From NCBI GenBank assembly GCA_958446555.1, contig CAUCWU010000063.1, positions 1 to 9,786 of the forward strand: a DNA stretch of 9,786 nt, given 5' to 3'. The position numbers were made by a program, and so were the translations under genes. Under the pieces are notes generated by a model. The model was not told the origin of the DNA. It was given only the letters and a program-made list of their open reading frames with translations, and did no database searches. This DNA comes from an uncultured Lachnospiraceae bacterium. Its GTDB lineage: Bacteria > Bacillota > Clostridia > Lachnospirales > Lachnospiraceae. How positions within the stretch are numbered: position 1 is the stretch's first letter; each line of letters starts with the position of its first letter. This document shows, in pieces, positions 1-6,018 of the stretch.

Positions 1-117
1 CACACACACTACACCGCCCGTCCAAAATGCGCGAAACATATTTCTCGGTGTATTGTGGGTAGGGGTAACTTCCTTGACATAATCCTGGTATTCTTTTTTC
101 TGCTCTTCTGTTACCAT
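1..117 (-). CDS. spoVAC: Stage V sporulation protein AC, N-terminal part (cut by window edge)
   Basis: The first 39 codons of a leftward gene are present and read to the window edge without a stop. The N-terminus starts MVTEEQKKEYQDYVKEV and leads into NMFRAFWTGGVVCV, the beginning of the first membrane segment. A basic/acidic soluble lead followed by an RAFxxGG-type helix is typical of SpoVAC. The ATG at 117 has an AAGGAGA-like ribosome binding site at about 129-135. The gene begins 35 bases after the spoVAB stop, so the two are probably co-transcribed. In Bacillus, SpoVAC is an inner-membrane channel protein of the SpoVA complex that moves Ca-dipicolinic acid. The identification rests on the short N-terminus plus the spoVAA-spoVAB-spoVAC order, and the rest of the gene lies outside. 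Confidence 0.85.
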   Translation of the reverse strand, partial: MVTEEQKKEYQDYVKEVTPTHNTPRNMFRAFWTGGVVCV

Positions 118-152
118 AATTCTTTGTGTCTCCTTTTCTTTTTTCTTACTGC

Positions 153-602
153 CTATAAATTTATAAAATATAAATATGCTCCCACTGCTTTCCCAATTCC
201 CATTGCCAGCACCATCCACGGAATTCCGACATGGATGCGCCCGCGCCGAAACAGAATTGGGAAAACATCTAATACCTCTGCAAGCGACATAATCAGTCCA
301 CCGACAAACATTCCAGTAAATAATCCCATCACTGTCTCTAACACAGCGCCACCAAAAATCTGTGGTTTAAAAAGCTGTGGCTTTAACAAAAATAAAAGAT
401 TTCCGATTGTGCCACCCACAATCACACACCACTCATACAGTCTTACATGACGGGCTGTCCTTGTTCTGGCTGTCCATCTTGGCAAAATTCCAATGACTGT
501 GATTAAGGCAAATACCCCGGCCGATGCCGCTGCGCCGGCGGATATGCCGACAAAACATTCGGCCACTGCCTTTGCCACATTGCAAACTCTCGCACCTGCC
601 AT
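153..602 (-). CDS. spoVAB: Stage V sporulation protein AB
   Basis: This is a predicted 149-residue integral membrane protein with about four hydrophobic helices (roughly residues 10-40, 57-73, 85-108 and 127-147) and short polar loops. Bacillus SpoVAB is about 141 residues and has the same position between spoVAA and spoVAC. I chose the ATG at 602 because AGGAGG/GGAAGG lies 8-12 bases upstream. The reading frame stays open to 659, but that extension (MNACRLRKSG...) overlaps the spoVAA stop region and has no ribosome binding site of its own. The gene ends with TAG at 153. The protein is expected in the forespore inner membrane as part of the SpoVA dipicolinic-acid transport machinery; its exact role is unknown even in Bacillus. 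Identification comes from family resemblance, topology and gene order. Confidence 0.87.
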   Translation of the reverse strand: MAGARVCNVAKAVAECFVGISAGAAASAGVFALITVIGILPRWTARTRTARHVRLYEWCVIVGGTIGNLLFLLKPQLFKPQIFGGAVLETVMGLFTGMFVGGLIMSLAEVLDVFPILFRRGRIHVGIPWMVLAMGIGKAVGAYLYFINL

Positions 603-645
603 ATCAATATCCTTCCTCCTGCACATTGTCCCGCTTTTTCTTAGC

Positions 646-1242
646 CTACACGCGTTCATTTTGATCTAGGATCGACTGATTGACAGTTCTCTCGTATTCT
701 CTCATCTCTACCTCAAGAGGAGTTGGATCCATAATTCGCTTTCTTGCCCGAAAATGATTGTAAAAAATTAGAATACCGAGAAATAGTCCTACCGAATAGC
801 CGCCCTCCAGTAATGTAAAAGCTGTGCGCTCATTTCCTGTAAGTAACAGGTGCAGATCACCAAATACCTGATCTACGCTGACATCAGCATTGAATGTCAT
901 AATAGAAAATGCCGATCCAAAAAAGATGATCAGGCAGACAAAAATCGCCTTGCTCCATTCCAAAACCGGTCTATTCTTTTTGTTTTCTACATATTCGACA
1001 ATAAAATCGGTCTCACCCAGATTTTCCACCTGCACATTTGGACACTCCTGTTGAATGACCTTCGCCACCTCTAAAACATCACCAATCGCCCTTTGTCCAT
1101 GAATGGTTGTGTAATGAAGTGACTTACAGCGCGCTTCCACAGACGGATTGGCACACCAGACACTTCCAAGCTCACCAATATGCACCGATGGCTGGCCAAC
1201 TCGAATTTTCTGCCCAAACTTGATATATACTGTATCTGACAC
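646..1242 (-). CDS. spoVAA: Stage V sporulation protein AA
   Basis: This is a 198-residue protein with a soluble N-terminal domain of about 95 residues, two membrane helices (about 96-116 and 145-163) and a short C-terminal tail. Family marks visible are the segment YSVGLFLGILIFYNHF and then DPTPLEVEM at 172-180; Bacillus SpoVAA has a closely matching (E/D)P(S/T)PLE(I/V)EM. The start is a GTG at 1242 preceded by TAGGAGG six bases upstream. The longer open frame to 1317 runs through an inverted repeat and lacks a ribosome binding site, so I do not treat it as coding. An overlapping ATG one base upstream of the GTG is out of frame. The gene lies 143 bases after sigF and 43 bases before spoVAB. 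SpoVAA is part of the SpoVA complex and is absent from some Clostridium species that keep only spoVAC, spoVAD and spoVAE. Confidence 0.9.
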   Translation of the reverse strand: MSDTVYIKFGQKIRVGQPSVHIGELGSVWCANPSVEARCKSLHYTTIHGQRAIGDVLEVAKVIQQECPNVQVENLGETDFIVEYVENKKNRPVLEWSKAIFVCLIIFFGSAFSIMTFNADVSVDQVFGDLHLLLTGNERTAFTLLEGGYSVGLFLGILIFYNHFRARKRIMDPTPLEVEMREYERTVNQSILDQNERV

Positions 1243-1268
1243 ATTTTTCCTCCTACCGCATTTTCTTA

Positions 1269-1335
1269 TTACAGTTCTCTTAAAAAAACTCTTGACTGAG
1301 TCGGACTTTCTATTCATTCATTGTAAGAACTGTAA
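1269..1335. repeat. Long-loop inverted repeat in the sigF-spoVAA gap
   Basis: TTACAGTTCT at 1269-1278 is matched exactly by its reverse complement AGAACTGTAA at 1326-1335. Allowing a one-base bulge, the pairing extends three more base pairs (TTA with TAA). The loop is about 45 bases and contains a run of A (T on the minus strand). The repeat lies between the sigF stop and the spoVAA ribosome binding site. It could fold in a read-through mRNA or act as a two-site DNA element; neither is shown. There is no T-run straight after the arm on the minus strand, so it is not a standard terminator. Confidence 0.6.
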
Positions 1336-1385
1336 CTTCATTTACAGCAATCTCAGTATATGCAACCGCGCACATTTTATACTAA

Positions 1386-2111
1386 TCATGTTTCTAGCAG
1401 TTCACGCATTTTCTTTAACACCTTCTTTTCGATTCTGCTGACTTGAACCTGCGAAATCCCAAGACATTTTGCTGTCTGCACCTGCGTCTGACCAGAATAG
1501 TAGCGAAGAATAATGATTTTTTGTTCCTGATCTCTAAGCTCTCGCATGACTTTTTTTAATGCCAAACGATTGACCAGACGTTCTTGCTCATTTTCCTTCG
1601 CCTCTAATCGATCCTCTAGCAAAATCGCATTTCCATCACTTTGGTAGATCGTTTTTTGTAAGCTCTCAACCTCCTGTGCAGATGACAATGCACTTGCAAG
1701 CTCCTCTGGTGAAATCTGCATCTTTGTAGCCAACTCCTCAATCCCAGGCTCACTTCCATAATTTGCCTCATATTGAGCCTGAAGCTGCCTTGCACGCACT
1801 GCAATCTCTTTTAGATTTCGGCTCACTTTGATCATTCCATCATCTCTTAAGAAGCGACGAATCTCACCGATAATCATTGGCACTGCATAGGTGGAAAATC
1901 GAACACCAAAGCTTTGATCAAACCGATCAATTGCTTTCATCAATCCGATGCAACCAATCTGAAACAAATCCTCCTCCTCGTACCCTCTGCTGCGATATTT
2001 TTTTACGACACTCCAGACGAGTCCTGTATTGGCAAGAACCAATTTATCTCTTGCCTGCATACTTTTCTTTGCCTGCTCAAACAGCTCTGCCGAATACTCC
2101 AGAGAAAACAC
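1386..2111 (-). CDS. sigF: RNA polymerase sporulation sigma factor SigF (SpoIIAC)
   Basis: This is a sigma-70 family factor that directs the first forespore-specific transcription. The 241-residue protein has region 2 at about 26-91, with DLFQIGCIGLMKAID, VRFSTYAVPMIIGEIRRF and DD at the 2.3/2.4 end, region 3 at about 96-160, and region 4.2 at about 203-235 with a helix-turn-helix around GISQVQVSRIEKKVL. These stretches are near-identical to Bacillus SigF. The position directly after spoIIAB settles the assignment against SigG and SigB. Two starts are possible. A GTG at 2111, two bases after the spoIIAB stop, gives the usual family length with only a weak ribosome binding site. A TTG at 2162 would add 17 residues and overlap spoIIAB by 49 bases. 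I prefer the GTG. Activity is held by SpoIIAB and released by SpoIIAA. Confidence 0.95.
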   Translation of the reverse strand: MFSLEYSAELFEQAKKSMQARDKLVLANTGLVWSVVKKYRSRGYEEEDLFQIGCIGLMKAIDRFDQSFGVRFSTYAVPMIIGEIRRFLRDDGMIKVSRNLKEIAVRARQLQAQYEANYGSEPGIEELATKMQISPEELASALSSAQEVESLQKTIYQSDGNAILLEDRLEAKENEQERLVNRLALKKVMRELRDQEQKIIILRYYSGQTQVQTAKCLGISQVQVSRIEKKVLKKMRELLET

Positions 2112-2113
2112 CT

Positions 2114-2539
2114 CTATTCTATTCTCTTGCCACCGCAGATTTTTTTCTTCATCTGTACCCAAGTTCCATTTCCAACTGACGAGGATACCTTTAAATCATC
2201 CATAAAGGCTTCCATAAAACAAAATCCCATGCCTGAGCGCTCTGCTCCTCGCACTGACTGGCTATACATTGGCTCCATTGCCTTTTTGACATCCTCTATG
2301 CCACGCCCCCAGTCGCGAATCTGCACGGTGAGTGTATCGCCCTCTATCTGACAGTCGAGCCGAATTAAGCCTTTTTCATACGGATATCCGTGCACAATCG
2401 CATTTGTCACAGCCTCTGAGACAGCAGTCTTTACATCATCTGTCTCTGCCACAGTCGGATTCATTCGCGTCATAAAAGAAGCCACGCACACTCTGGCAAA
2501 GCTTTCGTTTCTCGAATCACTCTCTATCGTAATCGTCAT
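2114..2539 (-). CDS. spoIIAB: Anti-sigma F factor / serine kinase SpoIIAB
   Basis: This is a GHKL-fold kinase that binds sigma-F and phosphorylates SpoIIAA. At 141 residues it is close to the 146 of Bacillus. The N-terminal NESFARV motif is at 11-17. The N box SEAVTNAIVHG (41-51) has catalytic Glu42 and Mg-binding Asn46. The G1 box is DWGRGI (76-81), and the ATP-lid G2 box is ERSGMGF (100-106), followed by MEAFMDD. The chosen ATG at 2539 has AGGAGG about 11 bases upstream. An upstream in-frame ATG at 2596, with GGAGG only four bases away, would add 19 residues that have no counterpart in Bacillus; it cannot be excluded. The gene ends two bases before the preferred sigF start, consistent with translational coupling. 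All expected catalytic residues are present, so the switch should work. Confidence 0.95.
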   Translation of the reverse strand: MTITIESDSRNESFARVCVASFMTRMNPTVAETDDVKTAVSEAVTNAIVHGYPYEKGLIRLDCQIEGDTLTVQIRDWGRGIEDVKKAMEPMYSQSVRGAERSGMGFCFMEAFMDDLKVSSSVGNGTWVQMKKKICGGKRIE

Positions 2540-2710
2540 GCGCTGCACACCCTCCTGCAGCCACTCCCCGTCCAATTCTTTTTGCTGTTCTTCCATCTCT
2601 CCTCCATCTGCAGCTAATTGCTGCCCCTACTTTCCTGCTAGCTCTTATTTATTATTCTATTTCGTTTGATTCAGTTGCTAGCCATCTGTTTTGATGCAAA
2701 GGCATCCGCA

Positions 2711-3019
2711 TCACAGAGTCCCCACAACCTGATAGACACCAGAAATGCGAAGCAATCTTCGAATTTTTGCATCCTCTCCGGTTACAAGCACCTCACCGCC
2801 CATATGGTGCATGCGCTTATAGCGCCCTAACAAAATCCCAATTCCGGAGCTGTCCATAAATCCGGTCTTTGAGAAATCAAAAATCAGTTTTTGCACCTTT
2901 CCCTCTGAAATGTAGCGATCTGTCTCCTCACGAATTCCTCTGCACACATGATCATCTACCTCTGCTGGAAGTCCAATCAATAGGACTGGGCCCGCCTGCA
3001 TATATGTTACATCTTCCAT
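2711..3019 (-). CDS. spoIIAA: Anti-sigma F factor antagonist SpoIIAA (C-terminus possibly altered by a frameshift)
   Basis: This is a STAS-domain anti-anti-sigma factor. Unphosphorylated, it displaces sigma-F from SpoIIAB; SpoIIAB phosphorylates it, and in Bacillus SpoIIE removes the phosphate. The phosphorylation site is in FMDSSGIGILLGRYK, with Ser57 matching Bacillus Ser58. The ATG at 3019 follows AAAGGAG at six bases spacing. As read, the protein is 102 residues, about 15 fewer than in Bacillus, and it stops just after the SGVYQVVG strand, so the usual C-terminal helix is missing. If one G is dropped from the four-G run at 2720-2723, the frame continues with GLCDADAFASKQMASN to a TGA at 2671-2673 and gives 115 residues. 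The unusually wide gap before spoIIAB fits that. This may be a sequencing error, a real mutation or a natural short form. Confidence 0.93.
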   Translation of the reverse strand: MEDVTYMQAGPVLLIGLPAEVDDHVCRGIREETDRYISEGKVQKLIFDFSKTGFMDSSGIGILLGRYKRMHHMGGEVLVTGEDAKIRRLLRISGVYQVVGTL

Positions 3020-3038
3020 TTCAAACTCCTTTCTTTAC

Positions 3039-3073
3039 AAAAAAAGACACAGAAACATTTTTGCTTCTGTGCC
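3039..3073 (-). terminator. Rho-independent terminator after the TPR gene
   Basis: On the minus strand GGCACAGAAGC (3073-3063) pairs with GTTTCTGTGTC (3056-3046): 11 base pairs with two G-U pairs and a six-base loop. It is followed at once by seven T (3045-3039). It begins 30 bases after the TPR gene stop and ends only 19 bases before the spoIIAA start codon, directly against its ribosome binding site. It should end transcription of the upstream unit. Confidence 0.85.
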
Positions 3074-3103
3074 TTATCTTTTGTATCTTTTTTTGTTTAA
3101 TTG

Positions 3104-4678
3104 TTACGGATTTTGTGCATCCGCTGCTGCATTTGGATCTTGCGCCGCTGCGTTTGGATCTTGTGCTGGATCTTGTGCTGCCGCATTCGGGTCTGCTGCT
3201 GCATTTGGATCAGCCGCTGGATTCTGTGCATCTGCATTGTTCTGATCTGCATTATTATTTGCATTTGGTACTTCTGGCTTTGCATCAAGCGACTGCAGTA
3301 CCTGTGGTGCGATTGAATTTAAGTTCACACGCACATCCTGAATCTGTGGACCAGCTGGAAATCTCTGTATGTACTGAGTATACATATCGATTGCCAAATC
3401 ATTCTGATTGGACTCCTGTGCACTGACTGCAACATAAAAATATGCTTCGCTGTAAGATGGATCCAGTTCGATGATCTTCTGACACAATTCAATCGTTGCC
3501 TGGCGATCTCCCTCATGCTCACGCTTCCAGATGGCAGTCTCATAGATACGGTCATTCAAATGATTCTCCATCTGATCTTTAATTGCCGCATAAAGTTCCT
3601 TATAGGTCTCATCATCGACGGCATCGGCATCAAGGTCAGCATACAGATCCACTGCCTGCGCATAATCTTCCTCAACAAATGGCTTTGCCACTGCCAAAAG
3701 AGACTGGTATGCAGCTACAAGCTGCTCATTTTCTGTACTGCTGTGCTTATAGCTTTCAGCATCCTGATCCTTCTCATCCTGAAGAGCAGAAAGCTTATCC
3801 TCTAACTCAGTGATATTTGCATTTAAGGATGCATATTTATCCTCATACGCTTGAACTTTTGCCTGACTCTTCTCATCGAGCTGCGCTTCTTTGCCCGGCA
3901 TAATCACATAATATAAAACGCCAAGCGAAAGCAAAAATCCCACTAACACATATGCTGCTGCCGCCAGATAGCTTCCATAATCGCGCATGCGAACTGGAAT
4001 GATGACTTCCTCTCGCTCAAGCTCGCCTGCCACACCAACTGAATTCTTTTTCTTTGAAGCCTTGTAAGTAGTCTCTAGCTCTCTCTTATAGGAAAGCGCT
4101 CCCGGATTTCCACGGTCAATCTCAAGACAGCGATCAATCACATCTAATGCCTGATCATACTTTTGATCTTCCATATACAAAAGAGCCAGTAGCTGATAGG
4201 CTTTGATCATTCTCGGGTTGACACTGATTACCTTCTTTAGCTGAATAACAGCCAAATCACGCGACCCTGTCTTTGCATATTCGAGAGCCTGAGTAAATTT
4301 TCGGATGCTGTGGTCCGCACTGTCCAATGACTGGCGATTGTCACGCATATCCCTTATATAGTCATCTGCAATATTTCCTCTGTGGCGAAGATTCTTGCTG
4401 ATCACCCATTCCTTTAATGCCAGCGCTGCCTCACCCATCTCATAATAGACAAGTCCAAGCAGATTTCTGGCACTAATGTTTTTCTTATAAAGCTGAAGAC
4501 TGGTACGAAGACATTCTGCCGCTCCTGTTAAATCTCTGGCCTTTGCTCTTGAAAGTCCGAGATTGTAATACTGATTGGAAGCGTAGATAATCTTTCGATA
4601 TAGCCTAATATCAGCTCCGCATTTTGGGCAGGTGTCCCGATCAGGGGACAATCTGCAATTACAAGCATAGCACTTCAT
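3104..4678 (-). CDS. Zinc-ribbon/TPR membrane protein with low-complexity tail
   Basis: This 524-residue protein has no recognised specific function. In order it has an N-terminal zinc ribbon with Cys3/Cys6 and Cys17/Cys20 (CYAC...CPKC); TPR-like helical repeats at about 30-90 and 125-200; one membrane helix at about 237-259; a predicted coiled coil at about 265-305; further TPR-like repeats at about 330-440; and an Ala/Asp/Pro/Asn/Gln-rich tail from about 470 with four copies of DPNAAA. There is no signal peptide, so the ribbon and first TPRs are probably cytoplasmic and the second TPR block and tail outside. The ATG at 4678 has GGAGG five bases upstream; the open frame extends 13 codons further without better support. 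It lies downstream of the 45-residue gene and ends at a terminator before spoIIAA. A scaffold or envelope-assembly role is plausible but is inference. Confidence 0.88.
   Translation of the reverse strand: MKCYACNCRLSPDRDTCPKCGADIRLYRKIIYASNQYYNLGLSRAKARDLTGAAECLRTSLQLYKKNISARNLLGLVYYEMGEAALALKEWVISKNLRHRGNIADDYIRDMRDNRQSLDSADHSIRKFTQALEYAKTGSRDLAVIQLKKVISVNPRMIKAYQLLALLYMEDQKYDQALDVIDRCLEIDRGNPGALSYKRELETTYKASKKKNSVGVAGELEREEVIIPVRMRDYGSYLAAAAYVLVGFLLSLGVLYYVIMPGKEAQLDEKSQAKVQAYEDKYASLNANITELEDKLSALQDEKDQDAESYKHSSTENEQLVAAYQSLLAVAKPFVEEDYAQAVDLYADLDADAVDDETYKELYAAIKDQMENHLNDRIYETAIWKREHEGDRQATIELCQKIIELDPSYSEAYFYVAVSAQESNQNDLAIDMYTQYIQRFPAGPQIQDVRVNLNSIAPQVLQSLDAKPEVPNANNNADQNNADAQNPAADPNAAADPNAAAQDPAQDPNAAAQDPNAAADAQNP
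3122..3211 (-). repeat. Short tandem repeats encoding DPNAAA units
   Basis: The 3' end of the TPR gene contains degenerate repeats around GATCCAAATGCAGCAGC, encoding four DPNAAA units (residues 490-495, 496-501, 507-512 and 514-519) separated by AQDP-type spacers. The copies differ at third codon positions, so the protein motif is kept rather than only the DNA. Such a tract can change copy number between strains. Confidence 0.75.
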
Positions 4679-4756
4679 GGATTCCTCCGTTTTTTTAACT
4701 GCCTTTTTGTTTTGCAAGACAAAATTTTAAATCTTGCCTACTTCGCAATCTGATTT

Positions 4757-4894
4757 TTATTTTTTGATCTCGTTCATCAGCTCCTGAAGAATGTCTGTGA
4801 TGTCCACCATCTTATCATTCAGAATCGCCTTTTCTGTTTCGTCTACTTCAAGACTTGGCTTAAATTTTGCCAGCTCTTCTTCAAAATTTATCAT
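4757..4894 (-). CDS. Small acidic protein, 45 residues, function unknown
   Basis: A complete 45-codon frame starts ATG at 4894 (MINFEEELAKFKPSL...) and ends ...ILQELMNEIKK then TAA. A GAAAGGTG ribosome binding site lies about 8 bases upstream. It sits 61 bases after the ATP-grasp gene and 78 bases before the TPR gene on the same strand, which leaves no other explanation for this stretch. The protein is charged, acidic, free of Cys, and looks like two amphipathic helices joined by a short linker (KPSLEVDETE); it has no membrane segment or signal. I believe similar short proteins beginning MINFEEEL occur in Lachnospiraceae, but I could not search. A partner or regulatory role for a neighbouring protein is inference. 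Confidence 0.75.
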   Translation of the reverse strand: MINFEEELAKFKPSLEVDETEKAILNDKMVDITDILQELMNEIKK

Positions 4895-4955
4895 ATTCTG
4901 CACCTTTCTGAGTTTTTAAACTCCTGCATCATCATACCTATTTTCAGGCAAAAAA

Positions 4956-5891
4956 TCAACCCTCAAACATCTTTCGGATCGCATCTCTATAAATTTCCTT
5001 TGCAATCTGATACTGTTCTTTGCCAGAGGAAGCAAAATGTTCCATCATGACACCGGCATTGACCTCTAGCACCTTCCAGCCTTCCTCAGTCTTAATCATA
5101 TCGATTGAGGCAAAGCGAATGCCAAGTGCCTTCGCTGTCTTTTGCACCAGTGAAGTGAGCTCCTTATCCAGAGTTTCAATATCAAGTGTCAGCGCACTTG
5201 CCCCCTGTCCAAGATTGTGTTTCCAATTTAGTAGATACTTTTCGCCCTTTTTTGGTACCTTTGAAAGCTCTGCTTCTTCTGGAACCAGAAAGCTATGAAC
5301 CTGTCCATTTTTGATTGCCTCTGCTAAAAGTGTCCCGACATTTGACACGCCATCCCCGGTAAGAGACGGGCGAATCTTTGAAAAGGCCAGACGAATCTGC
5401 CCGTCCAATACGACCAGTCGATACTCACTTTGAATCTTCTCATAGTCACAGACTGCCATCGCCTCTGAGGACGCGTAGATCGTCGATGCTGCCTCCTCTA
5501 ACTGGGCCTGCGTCTCTACCTTAAAGACTAGATTTCCTCCAGTTCCATAGTTGTCCTTGCAGACAATTGGCCCCTTCTCAAGCAGAGCTAAAAGTGCCTT
5601 CCAGCTACCCTTTCCTCCGGTATATTGAAGCATTGACGGTGCCATAAAGCAAGCATGGTAGACACTTGGAATGCCCTCTTCTTTTAGTACCTCACTCGCA
5701 ATATTTTTATCATTGCATACCTGCTGCACAGAGGATGGATTTAAACCAAACTGATAGCCTAAAATGAAGGCTCTTTTTGAATCCTTTCTCAGGCAAAACG
5801 CCCAATCGTAGGAATAGCTGCTTAGTTTAATGCCTTCCTCTGCACAAATCTCATTTATTATCTTTACATAACTACTTTTGCTGTTTTCCAT
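4956..5891 (-). CDS. ATP-grasp ligase of unknown substrate
   Basis: This 311-residue protein has an ATP-grasp fold, the class that joins a carboxylate to an amine or thiol through an acyl-phosphate. Visible marks are the glycine-rich nucleotide loop KDNYGTGGN (112-120), SEYRLVVLDGQI (155-166), the substrate-side stretch RPSLTGDGVSNVGTL (174-188) that resembles cyanophycin-synthetase and RimK-type ligases, and the metal-binding end SIDMIKTEEGWKVLEVNAG (262-280) with Asp264, Glu277 and Asn278. About 90 N-terminal residues form a preATP-grasp-like region. The ATG at 5891 follows AGAGGAAG with a 10-base spacing; an upstream in-frame ATG at 5921 lacks a ribosome binding site and sits at the predicted transcription start. 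The gene has its own promoter, is divergent from the methyltransferase, and is first in a probable unit with the 45-residue and TPR genes. Substrates cannot be read from the sequence. Confidence 0.85.
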   Translation of the reverse strand: MENSKSSYVKIINEICAEEGIKLSSYSYDWAFCLRKDSKRAFILGYQFGLNPSSVQQVCNDKNIASEVLKEEGIPSVYHACFMAPSMLQYTGGKGSWKALLALLEKGPIVCKDNYGTGGNLVFKVETQAQLEEAASTIYASSEAMAVCDYEKIQSEYRLVVLDGQIRLAFSKIRPSLTGDGVSNVGTLLAEAIKNGQVHSFLVPEEAELSKVPKKGEKYLLNWKHNLGQGASALTLDIETLDKELTSLVQKTAKALGIRFASIDMIKTEEGWKVLEVNAGVMMEHFASSGKEQYQIAKEIYRDAIRKMFEG

Positions 5892-5927
5892 TGTATTTAA
5901 ACTTCCTCTTGATTTTGGCATATTTGT

Positions 5928-5956
5928 ATTATAAGATTAAATTGGTGAAATAGCAA
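5928..5956 (-). promoter_or_regulatory. Sigma-A type promoter for the ATP-grasp gene
   Basis: On the minus strand TTGCTA (5956-5951) is followed by exactly 17 bases and then a perfect TATAAT (5933-5928). Transcription would start near 5921, about 30 bases before the ATG at 5891, with the ribosome binding site correctly placed in between. It suggests vegetative expression of the ATP-grasp/45-residue/TPR unit. Confidence 0.72.
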
Positions 5957-6018
5957 GAATAACTTTGCGCAAACATACACAGCAAATGCTGCGGCATCTT
6001 GCAGAAAGAAGGTTTTTT

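Noticed and set aside
1..24. Strong likeness to the 3' end of 16S rRNA (ACACCGCCCGTC, a universal-primer site).
   Set aside because: The similarity stops after about 12 bases, and the minus strand encodes the start of spoVAC here (RAFWTGGVV). It is a chance match.
1243..1317. 25-codon N-terminal extension of spoVAA.
   Set aside because: It has no ribosome binding site, crosses the inverted repeat and has no counterpart in the family; the GTG at 1242 has an ideal AGGAGG.
2636..2682. Two GCTAGC copies in the spoIIAA-spoIIAB gap as insertion or attachment-site ends.
   Set aside because: The match is just six self-complementary bases with no extension, and there is no target duplication or recombinase gene nearby.
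2869..3426. Long plus-strand open frame rich in Leu/His/Asp.
   Set aside because: It is the complement of spoIIAA and of the repeat tail of the TPR gene, whose biased codons keep other frames open.
4711..4737. Inverted repeat GCAAGA...TCTTGC between the 45-residue gene and the TPR gene as a terminator.
   Set aside because: The stem is only six pairs with an AT loop, and the minus-strand downstream side is A-rich rather than T-rich.
4910..4923. Palindrome GAGTTT-AA-AAACTC between the ATP-grasp gene and the 45-residue gene.
   Set aside because: It is six weak pairs with a two-base loop and no T-run, so there is no support for a terminator or operator.
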